64,000 nt of DNA from UBA4421 sp002704225 (GTDB lineage: Bacteria > Pseudomonadota > Gammaproteobacteria > Pseudomonadales > Azotimanducaceae), in the NCBI GenBank assembly GCA_902556425.1, contig CACDWG010000006.1, positions 72,157 through 136,156 on the forward strand. Direction: 5' to 3'. The first letter of the stretch is position 1, and every line of letters starts with the position of its first letter. The notes under the pieces are model-generated. The model ran no database searches and was not told the origin of the DNA. It saw only the letters and a program-made list of their open reading frames with translations. The translations under genes and the position numbers were made by a program. Of the stretch, positions 9,064 to 17,815 are shown one piece after another.

Positions 9064-9924
9064 CTACTGGTAGCTCAGGAAGCCTTTGCTGATGGCTTCT
9101 TGACCCTGTGAGTTGAGCACACGAAACCCGATACTGCCGTTATCGGCCTTGCCCATCTGGAGTTCAATGTCGCTGGGCATGAGCACCATGGCGGCGAATC
9201 GGCCGCCCAGACGTGTCACCCGACCAGCATCCCCGCCTAACTGTTGATCGACCAAGGCGCTCACCGCCAATGCAAGTGTTGCGGTGCCATGCAAAATGAT
9301 ATCGGGTAGGCCTGCGGCAAGGGCAACCGCGCGGTCGGTGTGAATCGGATTCCAAATGTGAGCGCATTCGGTGTAGGTATGGGCCAGATGTGCCGCGACG
9401 GGGATGGAAATCACGTTGTCGACCTGAAAGTCAGAAGCTTGCGCCGGTAAGGGCGGAGCGGTTTTTCCCGGGTTGGCTTGGTCTTGGCTTACACCCACAC
9501 CCCGATAAATGCTGGTCTGATACGTTCGGCATACCAGCTGATTTTCGCTGTCCAGCGTGTCGATTTGCATAACGCAGGCGGCACCGGGCCGGATTTCCCG
9601 CACGTCAATCACCCGAACCTGTGTGCGTAGCGTTTCATTGGGGCCGATGGTTCGATAAATGTGCAGATCGTGGGTGGCGTGTACGCCCTTGCTTGCTTCG
9701 CTATCTGTTAGGCCGCCTGCGCCAGCGAGCTGACGGGTAGCTTGTATGGAGGGCCATTCCAGACAAACCGGAAAGACCGGGTGGGCATAAATTTCCTGGG
9801 TCGTATCCATGTACAAGGGATTCGTATCTCCAAGGCTACCGGCGTAGGCCATCAGCCAGCGCGCATCGGTGGTGTGCTGGACGGACTCCGTTTGTGCACC
9901 GATTGTGCTGGTGCTGAAAGGCAT
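9064..9924 (-). CDS. Double-hotdog MaoC-family acyl-CoA hydratase/dehydratase
   Basis: 286 residues, built as an N-terminal FAS1-DH-like hotdog (about 1-140) and a C-terminal MaoC hotdog (about 160-286). The second half carries the R-hydratase-type motif 'WNPIHTDRAVALAAG' followed by 'HGTATLA', which includes the His expected for catalysis. Related proteins hydrate 2-enoyl-CoA esters or dehydrate 3-hydroxyacyl-CoA esters, including branched or steroid side-chain thioesters. GGAG precedes the ATG at 9924. It is divergent from the TauD gene at 10043 with about 118 bases between them, a probable shared promoter region. Confidence 0.83.
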   Translation of the reverse strand: MPFSTSTIGAQTESVQHTTDARWLMAYAGSLGDTNPLYMDTTQEIYAHPVFPVCLEWPSIQATRQLAGAGGLTDSEASKGVHATHDLHIYRTIGPNETLRTQVRVIDVREIRPGAACVMQIDTLDSENQLVCRTYQTSIYRGVGVSQDQANPGKTAPPLPAQASDFQVDNVISIPVAAHLAHTYTECAHIWNPIHTDRAVALAAGLPDIILHGTATLALAVSALVDQQLGGDAGRVTRLGGRFAAMVLMPSDIELQMGKADNGSIGFRVLNSQGQEAISKGFLSYQ

Positions 9925-10042
9925 ATCTTGCTCCGCATCAATGAATTTGCCACGAGTGTAACCTTTCAGGTGGTGGGTTTTGCAGGGGTAAAATTCGACC
10001 GGTTGTGGTTAAGTTATGACTGCTTTGCACTAAGGATAATCA

Positions 10043-10828
10043 ATGCGCGTAACGAAAATGGCCGCCCCCCTTGGGGCAGTGATAGAAGACCTCGACGTGC
10101 GAACGGTGGGTGAGGACGAAGCCGCGACGTTGAGCCAACTGTTTGGCAAACATCATGTGCTTGTTTTTCCAAAGCAGCAGCTTACGCCAGACGAACAAAT
10201 CGCTTTCGCACAACATTGGGGTGAATTGGTGCCCTTTCCTTACGGCAGTTTGCCGGGCTACCCAAATATTATTGAATTGCGAAATCACGGAAAAAAACGC
10301 GACGTTAATCAGCATTGGCATTCGGATATGACCTATGACCCCAGGCCGCCAAAGCTCACGATGCTGTATGCCCTTGAGGCACCGGCCATTGGCGGTGAAA
10401 CCGCCTTTGCGAATCAGATTCACGCCTACGAAGAGCTGAGCACTGGTATGAAGTCCTTGGTGGATTCCTTGGTCGCCCTGCACTCGGCCAAGGATCTGGC
10501 GCGTTTGTACGGTCAGGATCCGGATCAAGCGTCTGAGGCCGAACACCCGGTCGTACGAACGCATGACGAAACCGGTCAGCGTGCGCTGTATGTCTGCCGG
10601 GCATTTACCCGACAGTTTCGTGATTGGTCACGGCAGGAAAGTAAGGTGTTGTTGGACTACCTGTTTGAACACTGCGTTCGTCCCGAGTATCAAGCGCGGC
10701 ATCAGTGGCAGGCAGGCGATCTAGTGATGTGGGATAACCGCTGCTTGCTGCACTATGCGGTTCACGATCATGGCGATGATCCGCGTTTGATTCATCGCCT
10801 GCAGGTGCGAGGGAGTGCACCGGTATGA
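10043..10828 (+). CDS. TauD/TfdA-family 2-oxoglutarate-dependent dioxygenase
   Basis: 261-residue Fe(II)/2-oxoglutarate dioxygenase. The facial triad is visible: H93-x-D95 in 'HWHSDMTYDPRPP' and the distal H237 in 'WDNRCLLHYAVHD', with Arg residues 11-15 positions later for 2-oxoglutarate. Family members hydroxylate sulfonates, aryloxyacetates or other small acids, often releasing a carbonyl. AAGGA lies 7 bases before the ATG. The stop overlaps the next start as ATGA at 10825, so the downstream acyl-CoA dehydrogenase-like protein is probably translationally coupled and acts on the same pathway. Confidence 0.9.
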   Translation: MRVTKMAAPLGAVIEDLDVRTVGEDEAATLSQLFGKHHVLVFPKQQLTPDEQIAFAQHWGELVPFPYGSLPGYPNIIELRNHGKKRDVNQHWHSDMTYDPRPPKLTMLYALEAPAIGGETAFANQIHAYEELSTGMKSLVDSLVALHSAKDLARLYGQDPDQASEAEHPVVRTHDETGQRALYVCRAFTRQFRDWSRQESKVLLDYLFEHCVRPEYQARHQWQAGDLVMWDNRCLLHYAVHDHGDDPRLIHRLQVRGSAPV

Positions 10829-11640
10829 CAGTTGATTACCAAACAACATTGGCCGCTCACGTGGCGACAGAGATTCCAGACGAACACGCCTACGCAGCGC
10901 TGTGGTCAGAACAGGTCTCTGGGTTGGACTCCCTGACCGCCCAAGCGGTGCAGGGTGGCTTGCTGGCTGATCGCATGGCTTGGGTGTTTGTGGCCGGGTA
11001 TCAGTGTGCTTTGCGCCATACCTTTGCTGAACTCCCGGCTGATGGCATCGCAGCCTTTGCCGTTTCCGAGGACCGAAAGAATGACCCGCCCCTGCCGGGA
11101 GTCAAAAGCCTGCTACACAACGGCAGCGTGCAGGTGAGTGGCTACAAAACCTGGGTTGCCTGCAGCGCATCGTTGTCGCACTTGGTGATCAAAGCGGATC
11201 GCGGAGAAGCGGCAAATTATTACAGCATTGAACGGGTGACTGAGGGTCTGAGCTTGACGGACAAACACGGCGGCTTTCTGGCCGAAATGAGTCAAGGGAT
11301 CGCTCATCTGGACAATGTCGCTGTACCAACGCCTCTGGACGCCAGCCAAGTGGCGCATTTTGGTCTCAGGGAAACGCTATACATTTACATGGCGTTCTGT
11401 GCGTGGGCCGGAAAATTTGTCGCCCAAGCGGAACGCTGCGAACGACTGATTCAGCGGTTGGCCACGCTGGTAGCGAACGTGCCCGCCAATCTTGAAGGTC
11501 TAGCGGAGTTAAAAGCGGTGGATCATGCGGTGCAGGCGTTGATCGCTGAGGTGCCAGAAAGTGCCACCCCGGCTTGGGGGGAAGACCAGCGCTTAATCAG
11601 TATGTATTCCCCAGGTCTGCAAAGGCGCCAGATAACCTAG
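10825..11640 (+). CDS. Shortened acyl-CoA dehydrogenase-like protein
   Basis: 271 residues, well below the 380-400 of typical acyl-CoA dehydrogenases. The N-terminal helical part includes 'RMAWVFVAGYQCALRH'. The middle has the beta-domain hallmark 'VSGYKTWVACSASLSHLVIKA', equivalent to the 'GxKxWxT-A-xADxxxV' strand of the family. The C-terminal four-helix domain that closes the FAD site appears reduced to about 90 residues ending near 'LISMYSPGLQRRQIT'. It overlaps the dioxygenase stop by four bases. It may be a flavoprotein of reduced form or a non-catalytic partner; FAD binding is not assured. Confidence 0.62.
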   Translation: MTVDYQTTLAAHVATEIPDEHAYAALWSEQVSGLDSLTAQAVQGGLLADRMAWVFVAGYQCALRHTFAELPADGIAAFAVSEDRKNDPPLPGVKSLLHNGSVQVSGYKTWVACSASLSHLVIKADRGEAANYYSIERVTEGLSLTDKHGGFLAEMSQGIAHLDNVAVPTPLDASQVAHFGLRETLYIYMAFCAWAGKFVAQAERCERLIQRLATLVANVPANLEGLAELKAVDHAVQALIAEVPESATPAWGEDQRLISMYSPGLQRRQIT

Positions 11641-11671
11641 CGCCAGATCGTCGAGACGGAACGTCAGTGTG

Positions 11672-12466
11672 CTACGAGACGACCGATCCGCCGTCGCAGG
11701 TGATCACGTCGCCCACGGTGAAGCCGCTGGCCCGGGAGCTGAGAAAAATCGCCAGTCCAGCAATGTCTTCAGGGGTACCCACACGTCCGCGCGGATTCCC
11801 CTTGCCGAGGGCGTCCCAATCCGTGTTTTCGGTATCACCGCCACCGCCCACACCAGCACTGAGCATATAGGTCGGAAAGGGCCCCGGTGCGATGCCGTTA
11901 ACGATAATGTGGCGCTTGATCAAATGTGCGGCCAAAACGCGGGTCAGGTGGTGAACTGCGGCTTTCGAGGGTCCATAGGAAAAATTATCGAAAATCGGCG
12001 TCTTGATGCCATCGATGGAACCCACATTGATGACGTGGGCGGGACTGCCATGCGCCGCGTTTTGCTCCAACAAAGGCAGCAGCTTCTGCGTAAGAAAAAA
12101 GACGCCTTTCACATTGGTATCCATGACCTTGTCCCAGCCCACTTCAGGAAAGTCCTCTAATGGTGCTCCCCAAGCGACGCCGGCGTTGTTCACGAGCACA
12201 TCCAAGTGGGTTTCCTTGGCGCGAAATTCGCTCACAAAGCCTTCGATGCCCCCCAATGTCGCCATATCCGCTGGGATGGACACACAGTCGCCGCCATAGG
12301 TGTCCATCAAGCGGGCTGCGGTCGCGTCACAAACGTCGGCCTTACGGGAGGTGATGTAGACCTTGGCGCCGTTGGCCAAATAGCCAGCGGCGATCATTTC
12401 GCCGATGCCCCGTGAGCCGCCGGTAACGACAACGACTTTGTCCTGAACTGAGAAGAGATTTTGCAT
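11672..12466 (-). CDS. Short-chain dehydrogenase/reductase (SDR)
   Basis: 264-residue classical SDR with 'TGGSRGIGEMIA' for NAD(P) binding near residue 16, 'NNAGVAW' near residue 90, and the catalytic 'YGPSKAAVHHL' Tyr-x-x-x-Lys near residue 168 preceded by the Ser of 'NVGSID'. The C-terminus 'FTVGDVITCDGGSVVS' is normal for the family. AAGGAAATC precedes the ATG. It follows the FAD oxidoreductase gene on the same strand by 61 bases and may process its product. Alcohol/ketone substrate unknown. Confidence 0.9.
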   Translation of the reverse strand: MQNLFSVQDKVVVVTGGSRGIGEMIAAGYLANGAKVYITSRKADVCDATAARLMDTYGGDCVSIPADMATLGGIEGFVSEFRAKETHLDVLVNNAGVAWGAPLEDFPEVGWDKVMDTNVKGVFFLTQKLLPLLEQNAAHGSPAHVINVGSIDGIKTPIFDNFSYGPSKAAVHHLTRVLAAHLIKRHIIVNGIAPGPFPTYMLSAGVGGGGDTENTDWDALGKGNPRGRVGTPEDIAGLAIFLSSRASGFTVGDVITCDGGSVVS

Positions 12467-12527
12467 TACTGATTTCCTTGCATGGGATACCGGTCGAAGC
12501 CGGCGAATCTAAACGTCGCGTGATGCG

Positions 12528-14030
12528 CTAGGACGGATCACAGACCGTGCGAATCATGTCGTCGCGGCTGGCACCGCGCTGGATGCGAGCGGCCGCATTC
12601 TTTTTGCGACCGAACAGCATATAGCGGAACACGGTGTTGCGGATTTTCTTGTCTTTTAAAAATGCGCCGGGTTTTTCCACCAAATTAACTGTGCGCATGA
12701 TGCCTCGATGCACGTGAAGGTGGTACTTGGCCGCAGCGACCAGTGCGTCGCCAAAGGCCAGCCCGAACCATTGTTTCAGCGATTTGGCCTGATCCACCGT
12801 GCGGCCTTCGCGAACGGCCTCGGCTTTTTTGATGCCGTTTTTGTCTTCATTCAAACTGGCATTAAAAATTGGCCTGATTTCTTCTTCGGTTTTGGCTCGA
12901 AAATCCAACGCACGCTGCCAAGGATCGGATTCACTGCTGAGCACTTCGCTGAGTAAGTGCGCGTGCAGGGTGCCGGTACTGCAGCCGCGGCCGTATAAAG
13001 GATTGGTGCGCGCTGCCGCATCGCCAACGGCAAAATAGTTCAGCAGCTTGGGTGCTGCATCGCTGGGGATGTAGTCCCGCCAGACCGCGTGGATTTCACC
13101 GATGCCAAAGGGGGCGGTCGTAGGTGTCGCCTTGTCCTCGCTGATCCAAGGCACCAGTCCTGGAATGTTCATGCAAATTTGGTCGAATTTGTCGCCATCT
13201 TTCACGGCGTCTCTGAGTTCGCTTTCGTTGTTGGGCAGGCAAAGAATGATCGCAAAATGACCGTTGTCTCCCGGGAAAACCCCGTACTTCAGATAGCCTA
13301 GATCACCTGCCGAGGGGTTGTCGCTGTCGCGTTCCGGCTCGCTGACGCCGTCGCGCAGCGCGTAATGCTTCGTGTAATACACGATTTCCGCATCATCACG
13401 TTGTTCGGTGATCTCCGCACCCTTGGCCTGTAACCAATGGTAAAACTTGTCCGCGCGGCCAGACGCATTCACGATGATGTCTGCGCTGTGGGTGCTCTTT
13501 AAGTTTTTGTTCTGTCGATCCGTGAGCTCCAAACCTGTCACAGTGAGCGTGTTTTCGCCGCTGTCGGTCTGTGTTTGCGCAACGAGCACGTCGGTGACAA
13601 ATGTTTGGCTGCGAATGCACAGGTTGGGTTCGCGTTCCACATAGCGCCGCAGAATGGTTTCAATGGTTGCTCTGCGGCACAGCAGCATCCAAAGCTTGTC
13701 GTCGCCGGGCTCGGGTTGGTACTGATCCGTCAGGTGCTTGGGCACCATGTCGGCAAAGGTCATTTTTCGCGCACCCGCTGCAAGTAACTCATCCAACAAG
13801 TCGGGATAGTTCTCGCCCAGCACACTGCACATGAGGCCCAAGAACGCGTGTGGATGGCGAAACTGCGCGGCACCTCGGCGCTGCCACGAAAAGAAGGCAT
13901 CCTCGGCACTGCCTTCCGGCGGCGGCACATCTCGCTCAAACAAGGTGACGTCGAAACCCTTACGCGCTAGGGACAGGCCGGTGAACAGGCCACAAATTCC
14001 AGCGCCGACTACGGCAATTGACTGACTCAT
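12528..14030 (-). CDS. FAD-dependent oxidoreductase / monooxygenase-like protein
   Basis: 500-residue flavoprotein with an N-terminal dinucleotide fold 'IAVVGAGICGLFTGLSLARKGFDVTLFERD', of which the core is 'VVGAGICGLFTGLSLARKG'. A second FAD contact is seen at 'NYFAVGDAAARTNPLYGRG' near residue 335, the 'GDAA' motif of para-hydroxybenzoate hydroxylase-fold enzymes. 'QRRGAAQFRHPHAFLG' near residue 50 resembles a subgroup annotated only as FAD-dependent oxidoreductases. The long C-terminal helical part has no motif I recognise. GAGACG precedes the ATG. It is divergent from the aldo/keto reductase across a 154-base region holding two inverted repeats. Hydroxylation of a lipophilic compound is a guess. 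Confidence 0.82.
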   Translation of the reverse strand: MSQSIAVVGAGICGLFTGLSLARKGFDVTLFERDVPPPEGSAEDAFFSWQRRGAAQFRHPHAFLGLMCSVLGENYPDLLDELLAAGARKMTFADMVPKHLTDQYQPEPGDDKLWMLLCRRATIETILRRYVEREPNLCIRSQTFVTDVLVAQTQTDSGENTLTVTGLELTDRQNKNLKSTHSADIIVNASGRADKFYHWLQAKGAEITEQRDDAEIVYYTKHYALRDGVSEPERDSDNPSAGDLGYLKYGVFPGDNGHFAIILCLPNNESELRDAVKDGDKFDQICMNIPGLVPWISEDKATPTTAPFGIGEIHAVWRDYIPSDAAPKLLNYFAVGDAAARTNPLYGRGCSTGTLHAHLLSEVLSSESDPWQRALDFRAKTEEEIRPIFNASLNEDKNGIKKAEAVREGRTVDQAKSLKQWFGLAFGDALVAAAKYHLHVHRGIMRTVNLVEKPGAFLKDKKIRNTVFRYMLFGRKKNAAARIQRGASRDDMIRTVCDPS

Positions 14031-14053
14031 GTAACGTCTCTTTTTTTTTGTGG

Positions 14054-14116
14054 GCTAACGTTAACAAAGCTGGTGGTGTGGAGGGAATAGGCGACTTGAT
14101 TGCGAATACAGCAATC
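14054..14116. promoter_or_regulatory. Candidate operator region with two inverted repeats
   Basis: The 154-base divergent spacer between the FAD oxidoreductase and aldo/keto reductase starts holds a palindrome around TAACGTTA (14056-14063) and a second inverted repeat GATTGC-N7-GCAATC (14098-14116). Short palindromes occur by chance, and no regulator gene is adjacent, so this is only a candidate binding region. Confidence 0.28.
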
Positions 14117-14184
14117 CGTTCCACGCCCCCATTTTCTGATATAAAAGACGCTTGAGCGGTAATGACGATTTATTGGGGGAAGCA

Positions 14185-15213
14185 ATGTTAGAGGCGGTTC
14201 AACTCGGGAAAAGTGGGCTACGAGTGTCGCAGCTGTGTTTGGGGACCATGAATTTTGGTATTCCCGGGCGAGGCCATCAGGGGGATTGGACGTTAACCCT
14301 CGATGAGGCGCGACCCATTGTAAAGGCTGCAATTGACCACGGACTGTTCTATTTCGATTGCGCCGACATCTATGGCCTAGGCGCCTCTGAAGAAGTCGTC
14401 GGCGCCCTCCTAAAAGAAATGATGCCCCGGGACGAATATGTGCTGGCAACCAAAATTGCCATGCCCATGGGGCGTGGTGCGAACCGAGGTGGCCTCTCGC
14501 GTAAACACGTGCGCGAGGGTATCGACGCCTGCCTGCAACGTTCCGGTCACGATTACATCGACCATCTGGTAATTCACCGCCATCCTCATGGCATACCCGG
14601 CGCGGCCGAAACGCCCATTGAGGAAACGCTGGAAGCTCTGCACGACGCCGTCAAAGAAGGCAAGGTACTGTACTTGGGTGGCTCGTCCATGTTCGCTTGG
14701 CAATTCGCAGAGCTGCAGCTCACCGCCAAGATGAACAATTGGACTCAATTTGTTTCCATGCAAAATCACCACAATTTGGTCTACCGGGAAGAAGAACGCG
14801 AAATGAACCCGTATTGCGCCAGCACAGGGGTAGGGTTGACGCCTTGGTCGCCTCTGGCGCGGGGTATTTTGGCGGGCTCCTATCAAGGCGGTTTCAGTGG
14901 TGGTAGCACCAATCGTTCGCAAGGTAAGGATCGGATGCGCACCGAAAGCCTGTATCACGGTGATCACGTATTCCCGATTGCGGAGCGTGTCATTGAAGTG
15001 GCCAGTAAGTACGAATGCTCGCCGGCACAAATTGCGGTGGCATGGTTGATCAGCAAACCGGAAGTGACATCGCCCATTGTCGGGGTATCAAAAGTCAGTC
15101 AGCTGGACGATTTGGTCTCTGCAGCGGGCCTGCAACTGGCCGCGGAGGATGTGAGCTATCTGGAAGAGCTCTACCAACCCGTTGACAATCTGCTGTCGAT
15201 CGGCAGCAGCTAG
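14185..15213 (+). CDS. Aldo/keto reductase
   Basis: 342 residues with a TIM-barrel AKR pattern: 'LGKSGLRVSQLCLGTMNFG' at the N-terminus, the catalytic Asp and Tyr in 'FDCADIYGLGASEEVVG' near residue 58, 'VLATKIAMPMGRG', and the conserved His of 'HLVIHRHPHG'. It reduces aldehydes or ketones with NADPH; the loop pattern resembles YghZ/Kv-beta-type members. The frame extends upstream through a TTG at 14152, but GGGGGA sits just before the ATG at 14185, where family homology starts. The TauD gene begins 26 bases later and is probably co-transcribed. Confidence 0.9.
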   Translation: MLEAVQLGKSGLRVSQLCLGTMNFGIPGRGHQGDWTLTLDEARPIVKAAIDHGLFYFDCADIYGLGASEEVVGALLKEMMPRDEYVLATKIAMPMGRGANRGGLSRKHVREGIDACLQRSGHDYIDHLVIHRHPHGIPGAAETPIEETLEALHDAVKEGKVLYLGGSSMFAWQFAELQLTAKMNNWTQFVSMQNHHNLVYREEEREMNPYCASTGVGLTPWSPLARGILAGSYQGGFSGGSTNRSQGKDRMRTESLYHGDHVFPIAERVIEVASKYECSPAQIAVAWLISKPEVTSPIVGVSKVSQLDDLVSAAGLQLAAEDVSYLEELYQPVDNLLSIGSS

Positions 15214-15239
15214 ATGCAACGTTAAGAGGAGCTAAGGGC

Positions 15240-16088
15240 ATGAATATCGAACCCACACAGGCGACGCTGGGTGCAACGGTGACCGGCGTAAATCTCAATT
15301 CGTTGGACGACGAACAATGGCAGGCCATCGAAGCGGCATGGTACGAATACGCAGTGCTCGTTTTTCCAGCTCAGCATATTGAAGAGGATGCGCATATTGC
15401 ACTAGGCGAGCGTATTGGCCCGCTAGAAGAACTGATGACGAATCGAAAAGCGGTGCCCATCAGCAACCGCAAAGCAGACGGCAGCTCGGTTGATCTGAGC
15501 AGTGATCACTTTCAAATTCTCAAGGGCAATGAAGGGTGGCATACGGACAGTACCTACATGCCGCTGTCAGCGCGGGCGTCTATTTTGGCTGCGGATGTGG
15601 TGCCAGAGGAAGGCGGGCAGACCGAATGGGCAGACATGCGCGCAGCCCTTGATGCGCTGGCCCCAGACACTCGCAAAAAAATAGCCGACTTGGCAGCTCA
15701 TCATTCGCTTTATTACAGCCAGGCCAAGGTAGGTCATCAGGCCAGTAGTGGCGCGTCCTACGGACTCAGCGATCAAGACATCCCTTTGCGCCCGCTGATC
15801 AAAGTGCATCCGGTGACACGGCGCCCCGCATTATTTATTGGTCGGCATGCCCATGCCATACCCGGTTTGAGTGAAGAAGAATCCGAGTCGCTGTTAGATC
15901 AGTTGACAGATTTTGCCTGCCAGCCACCACGGGTTTTTGCCCATACCTGGCGCCCGGGAGATGTCGTCATGTGGGATAACCGTTGTGTGTTACATCGGGC
16001 GCGCCCCTATGACTACTCCCTGCCGCGTGTGATGCGGCATGTTCGGGTAGCCGGTGACCCACGCACGGAAGCGGGTATCAACCCTTAG
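15240..16088 (+). CDS. TauD/TfdA-family 2-oxoglutarate-dependent dioxygenase (second copy)
   Basis: 282-residue Fe(II)/2-oxoglutarate dioxygenase with H101-x-D103 in 'GWHTDSTYMPL', distal H252 in 'WDNRCVLHRARPYD' and Arg at 263/266. Domain order matches the gene at 10043, but the two are clearly different in sequence and probably in substrate. 'HPVTRRPALFIGRHAHAI' is typical of the TfdA/alpha-ketoglutarate-sulfonate subgroup. AAGAGGAGC precedes the ATG. It follows the aldo/keto reductase; a dioxygenase that yields an aldehyde plus a reductase that removes it would be a sensible pair (inference). The 3' end overlaps the converging nrtS gene by 11 bases. Confidence 0.9.
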   Translation: MNIEPTQATLGATVTGVNLNSLDDEQWQAIEAAWYEYAVLVFPAQHIEEDAHIALGERIGPLEELMTNRKAVPISNRKADGSSVDLSSDHFQILKGNEGWHTDSTYMPLSARASILAADVVPEEGGQTEWADMRAALDALAPDTRKKIADLAAHHSLYYSQAKVGHQASSGASYGLSDQDIPLRPLIKVHPVTRRPALFIGRHAHAIPGLSEEESESLLDQLTDFACQPPRVFAHTWRPGDVVMWDNRCVLHRARPYDYSLPRVMRHVRVAGDPRTEAGINP

Positions 16089-16302
16089 CGGGGGCTCGAC
16101 GCTCGGCCTGTACTGCCGAGTACCAAGACACGCCGTAAGGCACGCAAAACGTCAAAAGGACTTTTACCCAAGCGGTGGCCGTCATGCTCGCCTCGAGGAT
16201 GGCGTCGCCATGATTGATGGCCGCGAGAATGGTGCCGACCACTAGGGCGATTTTTAGGGCCCGCAGATGGGTCTCCCTGCGGAACACCAAGGGCGATGTC
16301 AT
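16078..16302 (-). CDS. nrtS: NrtS-like small nitrate/nitrite transport protein
   Basis: 74-residue protein with two predicted membrane helices. 'LRALKIALVVGTILAAINHGDAIL' (core 'GTILAAINHGDAIL') and 'VKVLLTFCVPYGVSWYSAV' match my recollection of the NrtS family, two-helix proteins reported to support nitrate uptake in cyanobacteria and found beside gammaproteobacterial genes. No nitrate or nitrite reductase gene is in this window. It overlaps the end of the TauD gene on the other strand by 11 bases and follows the HExxH membrane protein by 37 bases. Its family assignment is from memory and needs a profile search. Confidence 0.65.
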   Translation of the reverse strand: MTSPLVFRRETHLRALKIALVVGTILAAINHGDAILEASMTATAWVKVLLTFCVPYGVSWYSAVQAERRAPAKG

Positions 16303-16339
16303 GGGTCTTCTATTCTCAGGCGCATCAACTCGGGTTGGT

Positions 16340-16930
16340 TTAGCTTAATGCGGCCAAGGCAAACAGGCCGCTAAGGGATCCGGCGATGCTCGCTTGCTGA
16401 AATGTCTTGGCTGACAGCTGGCCCAGCGTCTCCGCAGGATCAGAGCCGCCCAATGTTTGGCGCAAAATACCGGTCTCGATAACCGAGGCGTAGATGATGA
16501 AACCAAAGACCGAACTCACTAAGGCGATGCGGCCCAAGCTGTCAAAAGGAATGGCCATAACCAAGAGCAGTAGCAAGCCCCAATGAAATACCCAGCCACC
16601 AAAACTCATCCAATGAAACTGCCGCTGGGAATTTGCGGCCATATCGAAGTTAAATCGAAACAGCGAAGTGCCCTTGGGTTTGACCCGAGGCGCGCTGGCA
16701 CCGGATAGCTTTGCTCCGGTGTAGTGTCCCCATTCGTGAAACAGTGCGCCGAGCACGTATCCCACGAAGATCGCATTCACAATGCTAATGGCTTGAGCAA
16801 ACCAAATGCCGGTGACCAAATGCCATGTGTCGGCTGCAGCCCAAATTGAAATGGCCGCAGCGGCGATGGCGGTATCCCGAGACAATAGGGAAAACAGGGT
16901 GGGTTCTGGTTTGCTGGTTTGTTCTGTCAC
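16340..16930 (-). CDS. Membrane protein with HExxH motif, M50-like
   Basis: Hydrophobic protein of about 196 residues with four or five predicted helices. A zinc-protease-type motif H65-E66-W-G-H69 sits in 'LFHEWGHYTGAKLSG' at the end of the second helix, as in site-2-type (M50) proteases. The second M50 ligand motif NPDG is not seen; helices follow at 'WVFHWGLLLLLVMAIPFD' and 'IALVSSVFGFIIYASVIETG'. The open frame begins at a TTG at 16972, but CGAGG eight bases before a GTG at 16930 marks a better start. It could be a degenerate or divergent intramembrane protease, or a metal-binding membrane protein. Role unknown. Confidence 0.62.
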   Translation of the reverse strand: MTEQTSKPEPTLFSLLSRDTAIAAAAISIWAAADTWHLVTGIWFAQAISIVNAIFVGYVLGALFHEWGHYTGAKLSGASAPRVKPKGTSLFRFNFDMAANSQRQFHWMSFGGWVFHWGLLLLLVMAIPFDSLGRIALVSSVFGFIIYASVIETGILRQTLGGSDPAETLGQLSAKTFQQASIAGSLSGLFALAALS

Positions 16931-17035
16931 GACGAAAGCCTCGTATAAATAGATAGCAAAAAAGAATGCCAAAGTCTGATGTTAGCCGAAGACACATGGG
17001 TTGAACATGAGTCTGTGGCGCGCTGCCGACTGTCC

Positions 17036-17815
17036 TTAGCGACCGGTCAGTTCCAGTTCCGCTCGGCCGATACCCAAGCTGAAGTCGCCGGCAAAGCGAC
17101 CGACTTCAAACGGTGTTTTGCCGTAAGCGCCGGTGATGACGTATTGACCGGGTTGGAGTGTGTGGCCGAAGTCGGCCAAACGCTGGGCCAAAACTGCCAA
17201 GGACTGATAGTGAGGATCCATATGTCCTTCGCTGGCAACCTGCTCGATGGTGCGGGTTTGCCCATTGGTCAACTCGCTTAACGTGACGTTCAGGTGTGAC
17301 AGGTCGTCGCTGAGCTGGTTCTGGGTGACTGGCTCGCCGTAGACGATGCCCCAATTGGAGAGGTTGTCGGCAATGCGTAGGCCAGCAGGTGAATTCGGTG
17401 GTAAGCGCTTCTGATTGATTTCAAAACCTGCTGCCATGCCAGCGATTGCGGCCTGAGCCGCATCAGCTGTCGCGCCGTCTCCCAGGGCGCTGCCGACGGC
17501 AAAGCACAGTTCATTTTCGACACCGCCCTTATACAGGCTTGCTCTTGGAATCTGCGCCCCGCTGCGGAATATTCTGCTTTTCAGCACGAAGCCTGAAGGC
17601 CGCACGCCGACACCCAGAGCATCTCGAGATTCGCCAGAGGTCATCCCGATCTTCCAGCCGCCGAGTTCCTCCCCTTCGTTCAACCAGCGCTCCAGCAGCT
17701 GAAACTGCAGTGCCTGACCCTCATCAGCGCTGATGTCTGGTTGATCAAATAGCGCACTTGGGTCGCTATCGGGCTGTTGTTGTAGTTGCCACAGAGTGTC
17801 CAGCAGGTTGGGCAT
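17036..17815 (-). CDS. 2-keto-4-pentenoate hydratase-like protein (FAH superfamily)
   Basis: 259 residues of the MhpD/XylJ hydratase fold. 'GGWKIGMTSGESRDALGV' near residue 55, the acidic metal-binding stretch 'GGVENELCFAVG' near residue 97, and 'NLSNWGIVYGEP' are in family order. Known members hydrate 2-hydroxypenta-2,4-dienoate to 4-hydroxy-2-oxovalerate after aromatic meta-cleavage, or act as 4-oxalocrotonate decarboxylase. No aldolase or acetaldehyde dehydrogenase partner is nearby. The frame extends to 17914, but the fold begins at 'MPNLLDTLWQL', with AAAGG nine bases upstream of the ATG at 17815. It is divergent from the amidohydrolase at 17981. Confidence 0.85.
   Translation of the reverse strand: MPNLLDTLWQLQQQPDSDPSALFDQPDISADEGQALQFQLLERWLNEGEELGGWKIGMTSGESRDALGVGVRPSGFVLKSRIFRSGAQIPRASLYKGGVENELCFAVGSALGDGATADAAQAAIAGMAAGFEINQKRLPPNSPAGLRIADNLSNWGIVYGEPVTQNQLSDDLSHLNVTLSELTNGQTRTIEQVASEGHMDPHYQSLAVLAQRLADFGHTLQPGQYVITGAYGKTPFEVGRFAGDFSLGIGRAELELTGR

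Noticed and set aside
14041..14049. Run of T/A near the FAD oxidoreductase start as a terminator
   Set aside because: No stem precedes the run in either direction; it lies in the leader of the minus-strand gene.
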